Shown here in pieces: positions 35,136 through 46,445 of a stretch of 64,000 bases of DNA. Positions within the stretch are counted from its first letter, which is position 1. Each line of letters opens with the position of its first letter. The position numbers and the translations under genes are program-made. Below the pieces are notes generated by a model. The model saw only the letters and a list, made by a program, of their open reading frames with translations. It searched no databases and was not told the DNA's origin. The DNA is from Pinus tabuliformis (lineage: Eukaryota; Streptophyta; Pinopsida; Pinales; Pinaceae): contig CM062805.1 of NCBI GenBank assembly GCA_031772625.1, forward strand, positions 515,138,102 through 515,202,101, written 5' to 3'.

Positions 35136-35827
35136 TTTCTTTCTTCATTCTTGTTGTTTACCTGCTATACTGTGATCTTTCATCTAAGAGAGTTGCCATC
35201 AAGGACAACACTTGTGTCATACCTGTATCATAATCCCAACAGACTATTCTCCTCCCTAGGTATCCTTTGGTTAGTGGCTTCATTAGGATCATTGCACTTG
35301 AATTCCAAGATAAATTCAATTCCTTTGATCCTATTCTCCTCCCAACTTGGTCAAGACCATCAATTTGTTGCTACAAACCAAACCCTTGGCCTTGTTCGGG
35401 TCCACTTGGGCTTCTTTGTGGTCCCACAAACTTGAAACTCCAATTTCACAAAGGACACTAAGAACCCTTTTCCCTTAGGATTCCTTGATCTTGGGTACCT
35501 CTTTTCAAGTAACATTCCTCAAACCCTAGGTCTTGGTAATCCCCTAGCCCTTCTAAGAGAGCCATTCACCTTGCTTCTATAGCAAGTAAGCCCATTATCT
35601 GAGCCTCTCTTGTGAATAGGCTTTAAGAATCACCTCATATCCTATCATTGTTCCATATATTCTAGTGATTCTTCTCATATCGGGACTCCTCCCATCGGTG
35701 AAAATCCGTAAAGAGAAGGGAGTTTTAGCTGAGGTGACAGTAGGCTATTGCTCCGTTGTTGCCACTTGGCCTAGTAGTTTCTCTATAGGATCCCCTCCTA
35801 AGACCCCTACTAGTTTGAGTGGTAACA

Positions 35828-36066
35828 GTCCAAAGAGCATATTAAAGCTGTAAAAAGAATCAAAGATAAATGCCTTCCTATTCCCCTATTAAAGCTACCT
35901 GGCAAAGGAAGAAAAATTGTTTATTCAGATGCTAATGATAAGCATTGGGGAGCAATCCTAGCTGAATTAAATCACCAAGGATTTGAAGAAATATACAGAT
36001 TCGCATCTGGACAGTTTAGTGAAGCTCAGTTGGATTACTACTCCACTGATAAAAAAATTATGACTT
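35828..36066 (+). pseudogene. endogenous caulimovirid RNase H, part 2
   Basis: Immediately after the second GTCCA the polymerase resumes in frame with part 1 and runs to a stop at ~36,066. It shows the basic helix A-V-K-R-I-K, the first catalytic Asp strand (V-Y-S-D-A-N), the D-K-H-W-G-A-I-L turn, and the S-G-Q-F-S and A-Q-L-D-Y-Y-S-T motifs that mark caulimovirid RNase H. The usual D-A-S-D is D-A-N-D here. The domain stops just after Y-S-T, before the last helix, so it is truncated. No further viral sequence was recognised downstream. Host range and genus cannot be told from this. Confidence 0.75.
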
Positions 36067-38560
36067 AGCTTCCACAAAGGACACATACCAATCCATCCTA
36101 ATCATCATATGTTGTAAGATACCCACGTGAAAGTAACACCTATTCATCTCACACCCAGAATTACTAGATGCTTCCACTGATCATACTTTCGAGAACTTGA
36201 AAACATTCTACTTCTCTGCAGGGTTCTCATCTTGTAAGCAAATAAACTCCAAAATTAAATAACACTTCAAAAACTGAATCCAAATAAAAATTTACCAACT
36301 ACACTTCACTCATGCCTTTTCTGGCAGACAATAACTATCATTCTGGTTGTCTCCAGTAGCATTCTTTTAACCTATAGTAATGGTATTTGCCACTCAGCAC
36401 TGTCTTCTTTCCAACAAACACCTCTCAACCTTGTGACTTCCCTAGCAACTCCTCCTTGCCAGCCAACAATCTCAGCTCCATTGCTGCCCTTGCAACTTCT
36501 CTTTGCCAACCTCCTGCAATATTCTCTATATTTATCTTTCTCCAACTGTTCATTGGTCTTCACAGCCCAATAGCTATCTCTAAGCACCAACCCAAGCCTC
36601 CAAATCTGTCTCATGCGATCTACAACCACATCTCTGACACAACTCTAGATCTGAATTCTAAATTTTAACATACTTCCAAAAGACAAATTCAGTTTTTAAA
36701 TAACTAACCTACTACACTTTGATGCACCTATCACTCCTAGACTTCTCTGCCAACTGGAAATCATTGCCACAATAAACTCACAAAACACCAAAAATGAGTT
36801 TTTAAAGGTTGGCCTCCGATTGCGTCCAACAACATGCTGCTACACGATGTTGCCAGAGCCTTCTTGTTGCAATTACCTCACAGAAATTTTCATATCTACC
36901 TTCCGCTGGTCATTTGACTTCACTTTATAAATAAGGACAACATACACTTGTGTATCTGGCTCACATTATGAATAGGAAAGGCATCATGCCACTAGACATC
37001 TCACTTATTTTATTATCCAAGAGTGGCATTTAACCATTTTATCAGCTAAGAAGGGCTTTGAAATACATGTTAATCTTTTGTAGGATTCCAAATGTTTGAT
37101 ATGGGGTATATTTGACCAAGGCACCAGTCACCTACCACTTGAGCTACTCCAGATCATCTAATTACACACCTCATCTCAAAGAGTAATCTAAGTACATGCA
37201 ACCAGCTCCCATTTTGACTATAGATGCAACCAACTTTGAACTGAGATTCATTTAAAACTGGCACTTGTTCAAGTTGAGGCCAAACATTATTGAAAGCTTA
37301 AAGATGAGTCAGCAACTCAGGTTGCAACTGAAGTTCATTCTTTAGAAGACATATAGATTTAATCGAGGTTGGAGATTAAGTCCATATGTTAGTTTTTCCT
37401 GCCTATGTTGGGTGAGTGTGTAAATATCATTTATGTCAGTATCTAGTTTTACATTGTAATATAAGCAATTTCAAAACAATGTTGGGGCCAAATGCCAATG
37501 TACAAAAGACAGAAGTCATTGACAAATTGAATTGGAAATATACTTATACAGTTTTCAATAAAGGCCAAACCATCCATTATCTCTGCAATAAAATAACAAA
37601 AGTTGTTTGACACACTATTGCTATTCAATAGAAAACAAGGAACACACCTTTGTTTACATTTTGCCCTCCAGGTCCTCCACTTCTTGCAAAGCTAACTGTC
37701 ACATGGTCTGCATAAGGTTTATAGAAGAAACTAACTTACCAAATTTTGGGAGGTATAAATAGTACATTTGTTCTATCCACGTACTAAACATTCTAGGAAA
37801 ATTCATTAATGACCAAAAAATAAAATAAAAATAATAAACTTTCATTGACGTCATTCAATAACATCACCCTAGATTCTAAATAATTTTGGAAACTGTTTGA
37901 AAGAACTGAGTGATAGCAGGTCACTTGGCCAATAATAGTTTCCATAGCCCATCATTTAGCAACCATAAATAAATCCAAAATTTCATTCATCTTTGTAGTA
38001 ATCAGATTCCTACATTACCTAACAACCAGCAAAATGAAGAAGTGCAATAAGTAATATTCCCTGCAAACATCAAAGGGCTCTGGTTATTTACCTAAAACTG
38101 TAGCTTCATACAAATTGGATTGTCACTTGATAGGTTGGCAGTAAATCTCTCCATGAATTGAATCCATGTGACTCAAGCTAAATGTAGAAGCAATAAACAA
38201 TAATATTCCAAAGCCTAAGCAATGGAAGCAATCTATCTTGGGTAAACATCAACATTAGTAAGCTGACACGATACCTGTGCAACATTGGCATCAATAAACC
38301 AACTTCAACCTCAAGTTGAAAACTTAACTCGAAAAACCATCTTTTGGACAGTTAGAAAACAAACCATTATGGTGGGTGTAGTTGCAAAAGTAGTAGTTAA
38401 CTGAAACTATAACTACCATACAATATAATTTTAACATGTATCTTTGAATATGGAATTTACATATTTCTCTAGCTTTGAAATGGAGACATAGGCAAAAAGA
38501 GCTTGGAATTTGTTGATTTTATAGTATCGGAAGGTATTCTGCATAGGCTAAGTGTCTAGC
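36067..38560. other. long stretch with no recognised gene
   Basis: AT-rich single-copy-looking DNA after the pararetrovirus fragment. Open frames here (for example 36,372-36,629 on the minus strand) have no family pattern. No LTR ends, tRNA-like boxes or coding domains were recognised. Confidence 0.45.
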
Positions 38561-38599
38561 ATGCAAGAAAACCTCTTTAGGTGCTTGTTTGAGAGGAGC

Positions 38600-39519
38600 A
38601 AGTAATAAGATTTATTTCTTAAGTTTTAACTTAGGAAAAGCACATTAATTAATTTAATTGATTAATGTTGTCTAATTGAACAGACTTCGAAGGATAAATA
38701 ATTTAACTATTTGAAAAACTTAGATCTAATCTCAATTACTGATCTAAGTGGGTTAGGATTTAATCCTAGCCATCTATCACTTTGGAGATTGAGGGTTAGA
38801 GATTTTGCTCAATTTGAAATTATAAAGAGAACCTAAGGGAGAGGATGAAGACACACATTGCATTGTTGAGGAAGCAATTTTCTCATGAGTGAGAGGCTCA
38901 AGTGACCGAGAAGAAAAAGGAAAAGGGTGCAGCATATTTTTGGAAGTAGAATTTGTGCAAGGGCCAAGATTCCTGAAGCGAAATGAGAGTTGGAGGAGGG
39001 AGAAAGAGAGGGTGAAAATCCTGAGCAGGCCAAGACTATGGGAGAGGGACGAAACTTCCAAAAGGTGGGCCAAGTTTCCTTGGACAGGCCAAGAATTCCA
39101 ATGCACAAATCTATATGGCTAGGAAGGCAGAATTTTGCAGGTACAGGCTAAGATCTACCAGGGCCAATTCTTCTTCCAAAGAAGCCATTTTCAAGGGGAC
39201 GAATTCTTCCTTGGGCCAAAATCTTAGGGCCATTTCCAGGTTCTAATATTGTTGTATTTCTGTGTAATATCTCTGTGGGTCTAGGCCTTGAATTTTCTAG
39301 ATTTCAATATAAAGTGAAGGGAGGTTTATCGGGTTGAATGTTTGCTATCTTGTGGTGATTTCCTATTTATTTTTCTGTTGCAAATTTACTGTTTAAAAGT
39401 TGATAACACCAAAGTATTTATTTTAGAAGTTTCAGAATTTACTTTGAGAATAATTATTTTATGTGTAATAAAATAATTGTGAGAAAAAATAAATCAGATC
39501 TGGTGTTAAAAGTTCAACC
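38600..39519 (+). mobile_element. Copia-type 5' LTR (left end uncertain)
   Basis: The right end abuts a primer-site-like sequence. The block ATCACTTTGGAGATTGAGGG (~38,779) and a following TATA-like ATTATAAAGAG (~38,818) match the LTR at 11,700-12,495, so the two are the same family. The left boundary was not resolved. A gag remnant follows on the same strand. Confidence 0.6.
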
Positions 39520-39531
39520 TAGTATCAGGGC
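39520..39531 (+). promoter_or_regulatory. degenerate primer-binding site
   Basis: TAGTATCAGGGC, two differences from TGGTATCAGAGC, placed between the LTR end and the gag remnant. Confidence 0.6.
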
Positions 39532-39639
39532 ACTCGAAACTCTGAGAGAGAAGGAAGATTAGTAACACAAGGGTTTACTAATTTAGTCCATGGAAGGAGA
39601 AAATTCCACTAATTTTCCTGGAAAACAGCCTATGGAAAT

Positions 39640-39965
39640 TCACTAATACTGACATACAACCTCCTTCACGTGCTACAACACAAGCTGCTTATAATTTGAA
39701 GGATGTGAAAACTGGACGCATCATCTTGGACGTTATGAAAGATCATGTGATCCCTCACATAATAGGAAAGAAGACTGCTCATGAGATGTGGACAACTTTG
39801 ACAAAATTGTACCAGAGTGATAATCAAAACCAGAAGATGGTGTTGAGAGAGAAGCTGAGAACGCCAAGATAAATAGATAGACATGGTGGCATCATACCTC
39901 ACTAGGATTCAACAAGTTCAAGATGAACTATAGCTGTTGGGGTAGGTTGCAGTTGTAGTATTTAA
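39640..39965 (+). pseudogene. Copia gag (UBN2-type) fragment
   Basis: The frame reads N-L-K-D-V-K, then I-I-L-D-V-M-K-D-H-V-I-P-H-I and T-A-H-E-M-W-T-T-L-T-K-L-Y. This is the conserved core of Copia gag (UBN2 family). It is also seen at 44,040-44,330 in the gag-only element. A stop near 39,870 and a frame change precede S-Y-L-T-R-I-Q. Similarity ends abruptly near 39,965. No zinc knuckle or pol follows, so the element is truncated there. Truncation by the adjacent hAT element is possible but not shown. Confidence 0.65.
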
Positions 39966-40240
39966 CATATTAGAATGCCAAATTAGTTGCAAAATGTATG
40001 AAAACATGCATATTTGTACATCAATCAAGATAGAAATGGCATCCATGGTACATTAATGATTAATCTTTCAAGCATCAATCATCTAGAATCTAGATTCTAT
40101 CAATTACAAACAAGCATACAAATTTTTAAGCCATATAATAGCTAAGTTGCACAAAACACCGAAACATCTAGAAGTTTCAAAAACAGGTACGCCTGGAAAT
40201 GTGACCCTTAAAAATGGAAATGTCATCTGAAACATCATAT

Positions 40241-40254
40241 ATATATATATATAT
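40241..40254. repeat. AT dinucleotide microsatellite
   Basis: An uninterrupted AT run in otherwise unassigned DNA between the gag stub and the hAT pseudogene. Confidence 0.8.
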
Positions 40255-42328
40255 TATAATTTACAAATAAGTTAATAACACATTATCTTGCAAGAAAAGA
40301 AAGAATGAGACACATAAATGAAATTTTAGAAGGAAAACCAAGTCTATATTAACTCTCATAGATGATTACATGATGCAAAAATCCAAAATTAGACTTTATA
40401 GATGAGGTTGTACATCAAAGGTTCCAAAATCAGCCTTTATACATGAGGCTATATGTGTTAAAACTAAAATAAAACATGAGCTAAAGACAATTATTGGCTA
40501 CATTAACATATCATTAATCATAAAAATCCTCATCCTCATCAACAAAAATAGAACAAGATGTTTGTTCAACAGAAGAGGCAACTCTACTAGTACTTGCACT
40601 TGCAGTTCCACTTGCATCATCACTGGTAATATCAAGAGCAGCAAGAGAGAGCTCTAAGTCTGGGCATTCTGCTTCCACATCCCAATCTTTATGAGTTCCA
40701 CTTGTATATTCTTCACCTGTAAGAGATACAAGGCATAGGTTTCAATGAACATATACAAGATCTTCAACCTTTTGTAATCCCATCTTGTTGCGCTTCATAG
40801 AGTGAATGAAACTATAAGTGCTCCAATTACATTCTGCTAATGGAGAGCTTGCAACTTGTGATAGAATATGAGTGGCAAGATTTTGCAAATTAATGCCAGT
40901 TGCCCCATGACAAGTCCACCACTTAACTGGGTTCATGGTCCTCCTTTCATCCAGACCTTATGTCTACAAAATCCTCTAATCCAACAAGAAAACAAGCAAA
41001 TTCCTCCCTTACATCAGTTTGTAAAGAAGCTGGAAACAACCTCTGAAAGGCTTTCTTCACTCCATTGGCCACCTCCTTGTCCTTATGTGGGGCCTTCCTC
41101 TTCCCATTGCCTTGAGCAATGAATTCTTCATCATAAAATTTTGGATTTAGAGCATGTGCCAAAGTGTGCAATGGAGTGTTGAAGCCATTCCACCTTGTAA
41201 CAATGATGGACCTCACTTGCTCAGCAAAATCAAAATCCACAAAAGGAAGAGTGGGAGCCTCTTGTGTAATAATTTCCATAGTTTTCTCAACTATGGTATC
41301 CATGCCATCATAAACCTCTACCAGAAAAGGTTTCTTTGTGTCTGCATCTCGAAGAAGATCAAATGCAGGTAATGTGAACTTGAACAAGAAATCAATCTTG
41401 CTCCACCAATCTTCATCAATTAACACCATCCTCACCATGCTTCCCTTCTTTGAATCTGCTTCTCTCCACTCAACCAAGTTGAACCCACCACCATACTCAT
41501 TAATGCAGTTTTAACTTCAACAAGGCGATGCAACATGATGAAGTTCGAGGCATACCTTGTCTCAACAACTTTGAGCAACTCCAATTTGGCGTATTATCAA
41601 TATATTACTTGAGATTGGTGGTGATTGGTGACGACTTTTATAATCTCACTAGCCTGCATTGTGAACTCCATAATCCATTATGTTTTTGCCTCAATCTCTT
41701 CTAAAATCATATTCAGATAGTGGACAATGCAAGGAGTCCAAAAAATGTGATTGTATCTGCTCTCAACAATTAACCCTGTAGCTTTGCAAACAAGTGCATT
41801 ATGTTATAACTTGCACCACATTTTCTAGCCCTACTTGTTCAATAGCAGCAATTAAAATTTCAGTAATGATCTTACTATAATTTACCTCACCCGGCCAATC
41901 TTTCGCTTTTATGAACATGGCTCCTTTTGGTGATGATGCAAATGACATTAATCAATGGCATACACCTTGTATCAGTCCAGCCCTATGCAACCCCATGAGT
42001 TACGAATTAGTTTCAAAACATCATCAAGAAGTTGCCTCTCTTTCTTGAGCAAAATTGTTCAGAGTCTTTCATAGTTTGGCCCCTTGAAACCTTAAGGGGC
42101 TATGTTACCAAATCCTACCAATATGGGGGTCAAACCACATTAAAAGGGATGCCACAATCAAAGATGGCCTTTTCCACTCTTGGGTCAACTTCTCTCCCTT
42201 GATTGTTAAGCATTTTCAGCAATCTACTGTCTTTAACTAAATTTGATGGATTGGATAACTCTTCTTCTATTGCTAGCGCCCTCCTCTTTCTTGCTTCATG
42301 AACAATTCTTAGCTCATTGCCAACACTC

Positions 42329-43415
42329 AGTTGATTTCTGTAGCATCGAATGTGCTCTAGCCTCGAGATTTTGTAGAGAGGCTAGACACATGCATTCTCC
42401 AAGACTCAGAAATCGTTTGGGAAAATTCCACCTACAGATGGTTCAACTAAAATAATTAATCATTTTAATGCATTCCTAAGTCTAAACTTAGGAAATATGA
42501 TTAATTAAAAAGTATTAATTAAATCTGGTGCAAATCTTCTAGAAGAAGAGGAGGATCAACTCCCAGTTAATCTTAGCCTTTGATTATGTTTTAATCTTGG
42601 CCGTTGGTGCTCCAACGAGAGATTATAAGAAAGAGCTTGATGGGCACTTGAAGAACATACCAAGATAGTGATATCTAGAAATCGAATTTCTCAAAAGTAG
42701 CAGTGCTGAGTTGCCAGAAAGAGATCGAGTGATCTTCTCGCAGTGAGGGGCAGGGATAGTAGACCGGAGGGGATTTTTCCAATTCTTGAGAGTGCAAGGC
42801 AAGAAGGCAACGAGAGGTTCAGAGAGGCAGCGCAGTGCTTCAGAGGGAGTCCATAATTTTGCTAGGAGCAGTCGAGATCTAGTGTCGGAAGCTGGGGTGT
42901 GAGACCGAAGGGCCAAAGAGTCGAGTTCCAAAGGCAAATCGATCAGCTAGAAGGGTGATGCAGCTCCTAGAAGTTGTGACTGCGTGAGCCCACGCTGAGA
43001 CTGCGTAGACGCAGTGTGGGACTAGCCATCCAAAGCCTGGATCAAAGTCAGACTGCCAATGACAATGTCAGAATATTTCTCACTACCTCTTTGCTAGTTT
43101 GTTCTCTGTATCAAATTGCTAGTTTAGGCATCTAAATATTTGTACTCAGAAACTACTGCATAATAATTAAAACCCTCAGTTGCTACACCGGTTTTTCCGG
43201 GGACGTTTGTCCAAAAACAACGATGTATTTGTGTGTGTGTTTATTTCTCTCCTGTGGAGTGTTTATTTCTGCAGTATTTTATGTTGTGAAGGCTACAATA
43301 TATTTTATTTTGATGTTTACTGTGTAACACTGTAAATAACTTGATTCAAAAATTAACAAGTAGGAGAAATTTAATCAGTTGTTGCAGTAGGGAATTGGGT
43401 CACCGATTTTTCACA
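42329..43415 (+). repeat. 5' LTR of the gag-only Copia element in hAT
   Basis: 1,087 bp. A TATA-like GATTATAAGAAAG lies near 42,625. At ~43,193 it reads CCGGTTTTTCCGGGG, where the partner has the full CCCACATTGGG core, so the conserved motif was deleted here. Confidence 0.9.
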
Positions 43416-43427
43416 TGGTATTAGAGC
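43416..43427 (+). promoter_or_regulatory. primer-binding site
   Basis: TGGTATTAGAGC, one mismatch from the initiator tRNA-Met site, directly abutting the LTR. Confidence 0.85.
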
Positions 43428-43884
43428 GCAGGTGAAGCAGAGAAGAGCTCAGTTGCAGGCGGAAGAGGGAGTTCGAAAACACTGCGTAGGCAGCATTTCG
43501 AAACCCTAGAGTGGTTGCGCAGTCCATTGGCCAGGAGGGCTAATTTTCGTGGAAAATTACTTCTCTGAGTGAGTCGACAGAGAGTAAATTTTCCAGATCG
43601 AAGATTCACAGAGGCAGAGGGAGCAACACAGCAGTTTCCACACAAAGCATATCTTCAGCGGGGACACAGTCACTTTTGCAGCAATTGCTGGCAAAATAGC
43701 GTCAGAAGGAAAGAGGAGCACACACTGAGGGAATTCTTTCCTCAGGGGACTTCTAGCCAAGAAGTTCGAATTTTCCTAGTAGAGGAGCAGTAGTTGTGTG
43801 CAGGATTTCTCACCCTAGAAGGGAGTGTGAATAGTTGGCAGTAGCTACGCAAAGGAGAAGAGGAGTTTGACATTATTTTTAGAG

Positions 43885-44778
43885 ATGGCATCAGCTGCGT
43901 TGAGAGATCAAGATCAATTAGAGGGAGCCTCCAACTATGATCTGGAAGGCTGGAATTTCATGCCTTCTAGATGAGCATGATCTCAAGACTTATATCGATA
44001 ATATGGTAGTTGTACTCGCAGATGCAGATCCGCTTAAGAAATACAAGAAGGAGATGGCAAAAGCTAAGAGGTTGATTCTTGATGGGGTTTGAGATCACGT
44101 GGTATCTCACATAACTAGCAAAGATACAGCCCGACAAATGTGGGAAGCACTAGCTACGTTGTACGAAGGGTCTTCCGAGCAGTGGAAGATGTATCTTGAG
44201 GAGAAGATGAGATGCACGAGGATGCAAAAAGGGGAGAGTGTAGACTCCTTCCTTACTAGACTTCATGACGTCTGGGACCAGCTGGCTTCAGTAAGGTCAG
44301 CACCCCAGCCTACAGAGTTTGTATGATTAGCTCTAAATAGTGTTTCCAAAGAATGGCAAGTTTTCGTCCAGAGTATCCTGGGGCTTGGGCAGGAAAAAAT
44401 TTGTCAAATTGGGAACGTATGTGGGCTGATCTGCAGCAAGATGAGATGAGGCGAGATCTGGTAAAGGCCACCATCAGTGGCAGCAACAGTGGTGGGACGA
44501 AGCAAGCAAAGGAAGAGGAGAATGAGGCCCTCGCATCTAAGGGGCAGCAGGAGCATCGCAGGAGGAAGAAGGACATTTCAAAGATCAAGTGCTTCAAGTG
44601 TGGTGAGCTTGGCCACTACAACACTCAATGTCCTCTCAAAAAGAAGGACAAAGAAGAGAAGCAGGATCAGCAGGTTGCATCCGTTGAGATCGACAAGTTG
44701 TCCTCCAGACTGGAGGAAGAGTTTGCCATGATTGTCGAGTTACCTCCAAGGGTGAGGTGGGGTGATTTGGAGTTGTAA
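43885..44778 (+). pseudogene. Copia gag with CCHC zinc knuckle
   Basis: It starts at ATG 43,885 and shifts frame near 43,960. It then reads D-E-H-D-L-K-T-Y-I and later V-S-H-I-T-S-K-D-T-A-R-Q-M-W-E-A-L, the UBN2 gag core. A TGA at ~44,325 precedes L-A-L-N-S-V-S-K-E-W. The last part (44,353-44,778) has the nucleocapsid knuckle C-F-K-C-G-E-L-G-H-Y-N-T-Q-C (CX2CX4HX4C) inside a Lys-rich stretch, then an acidic tail. Without the breaks the length (~295 codons) fits a stand-alone gag. No protease motif follows. Confidence 0.8.
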
Positions 44779-45312
44779 CCCCAGAGAGCTAAAGGATGGG
44801 CAGGATTCTTGAGGAGGTCCACCTCATGAATCAATACCTTGCTACGAGAGCCAAAGACATGCAGTAGCAGGATGGATCAGTGGCAGTTGGTGCAGTCAGA
44901 TGCCAGAGTGACAGATGCAGTAGCTAGTAATAGGTCAAATACTGGGCAGCGCAGTGCAGAGTCAGCATTAGCGCAGAGGCTGCAGTGACAGCGCAAAGTC
45001 TAGTAGCAGTCAGGGCTCGGGTGATAGATGCATCATATTGACCACAGTTGGTTCAGTATTTTGGATGCTTTTCCATTGCAATTGTTGCAGTTGCAGCAGC
45101 AGCAGTTAGAGAGGGTTGCAGTGCAGATGCAGTGTTGGCAACAGTTCAGCAGGGCCAGTAACAGCACGGATGCAGCAATCAGAGTTGCGCAGTAGTTGGT
45201 GGGCAGCAGAGCCAGACATCAATAGCGGTGTAGGAGATGGTGCAGAGACAAAGTGATGCTACAATGGGTTGCAAACTTGCAGCACTATAGCACATTATTC
45301 GCTAAGGGGGAG

Positions 45313-46445
45313 TGTTGATTTCTGTAGCATCGGATGTGATCTAGCCTCAAGATTTTGTAGAGAGGCTAAGACACATGCATTCTCCAAGACCCAAAAATCG
45401 TTTGGGAAAATTCCACCTAGAGATGGTTTAACTAAAATAATTAATCATTTTAAATATATTGCTAAGTCTAAACTTAGGAAATGTAATTAATTAAAGGGTA
45501 TTAATTAAATCTGGTGCAAATCTTCTAGAAGAAGACGAGGATCAACTCCTAGTTAATCTTAGCAATTGATTATGTTTTAATCTTAGTCATTGGTGCTCCA
45601 ACGAGAGATTATAAGAAGGAGCTTAATGGGCACTTGAAGAACATACCGAGATAGTGAGATCTAAAGATCAAATTTCTCAAGACTCAAGAGTAGCAAGCTA
45701 AGTTGTTGGAGAGAGATCAAGTGATCTTCTTGCAGTGAGGGTCGGGATAGTATATCGGAGGGGGATTTTCCAGTTCCGGAGAGTGCAAGGCAGAGAATGC
45801 AACGAGAGGTTCAGAGAGGCAATGCAGTGCCACGTAGAGGCAATGCAGTGCTTCAAAGGGAGTCCATAATTTTTCTGGGAGCAATCGAAATCTAGTGCCA
45901 AAAGCCAAGGTGTGAGACTGGAGGGCCAGAGATTCGAGTTCCAAAGGCAAATCGATCAGCTAGAAGGATGATGCAGCTCCTAGAAGTTGTGATGCAACTG
46001 AGCCCACGCAGAGACTGCGTAAAGGCAACATGGGGCTAGCCATCTAGACCCTGGATCAAAGTCAGATCGCCAGTGACAGTGTGAGAATATTACTCACTAC
46101 CTCTTTGCTAGTTTATTCTCTGTATCAAATTGTCATTTCGTGCATCTAAAGGTTTGTCCTCAAAAACTACTGCATAATAATTTAAACTCTCAATCGTTGC
46201 ACCGGTTTTCCCACATTGGGTTTTTCCGAGGACATTTGTCCAAAAACAACGATGTATTTGTGTGTGTGTTTATTTCTCTCCTGTGCAGTATTTTGTTTCC
46301 GCAGTGTTTTATGTTGTGAAGGCTGCAATAGATTTTATCTCAATGTTTATTGTGTAACACTGTAAATAACTTGATTCATAAATTAAGAAGTAGGAGAAAT
46401 TTAATCAGTGGCTGCAATAGGGAATCAGGTCACCGATTTTTCACA
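45313..46445 (+). repeat. 3' LTR of the gag-only Copia element in hAT
   Basis: 1,133 bp with intact TG...CA ends. Relative to the 5' LTR it has a short tandem duplication (AGAGGCAATGCAGTGC repeated, ~45,815-45,855) and retains TTTTCCCACATTGGG at ~46,206. Confidence 0.9.

Larger units (their letters stand above)
33480..35241 (-). mobile_element. solo LTR, minus strand, 1.76 kb, rich in minisatellites
   Basis: TGTTAGAAATAA...AATCCCAACA is flanked by a perfect duplication GACTA (33,475-33,479 and 35,242-35,246). On the minus strand it starts TGTTGGGATTATG at 35,241. It has a TATA box (CTATATAAGG, ~34,802-34,812) and later GTCCCGCATTGGGTTTCC (~33,775-33,795), the motif shared by other Copia LTRs here. 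The distal end contains GAGAGGGGGGTGAATCAG (33,497-33,514). No open frame of note, so it is a solo LTR left by recombination between two LTRs. It interrupts family G copy B. Confidence 0.85.
22781..35827 (+). mobile_element. Family G large solo LTR, copy B (split by two later insertions)
   Basis: It begins TGTTACCCACCACC and ends GAGTGGTAACA, the same inverted termini as copy A, and is flanked by GTCCA. Its own sequence survives in three pieces: 22,781-22,807, 30,736-33,479 and 35,247-35,827, about 3.35 kb together. The other ~9.7 kb are a Copia element (22,808-30,730) and a solo LTR (33,480-35,241), each with its own target duplication. A TATA-type box (TATAAATTGATGAGAG, ~32,699) matches the one in copy A. 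No protein pattern was recognised; the longest open frame (31,977-32,570) is not conserved in the other copies. It is interpreted as a solo LTR. Confidence 0.8.

Noticed and set aside
34980..35435. 151-codon frame with Tyr/Val-rich repeats
   Set aside because: Crosses a solo LTR end and its target duplication; the repeats come from the GTGAACCTGCGT array.
36372..36668. overlapping frames on both strands suggesting a small gene
   Set aside because: No recognisable family, no conserved motif, and composition like the surrounding non-coding DNA.
38777..39122. overlapping frames on both strands around 38,800-39,120
   Set aside because: Located in a Copia-type LTR leader shared with 11,700-12,495; no protein pattern.
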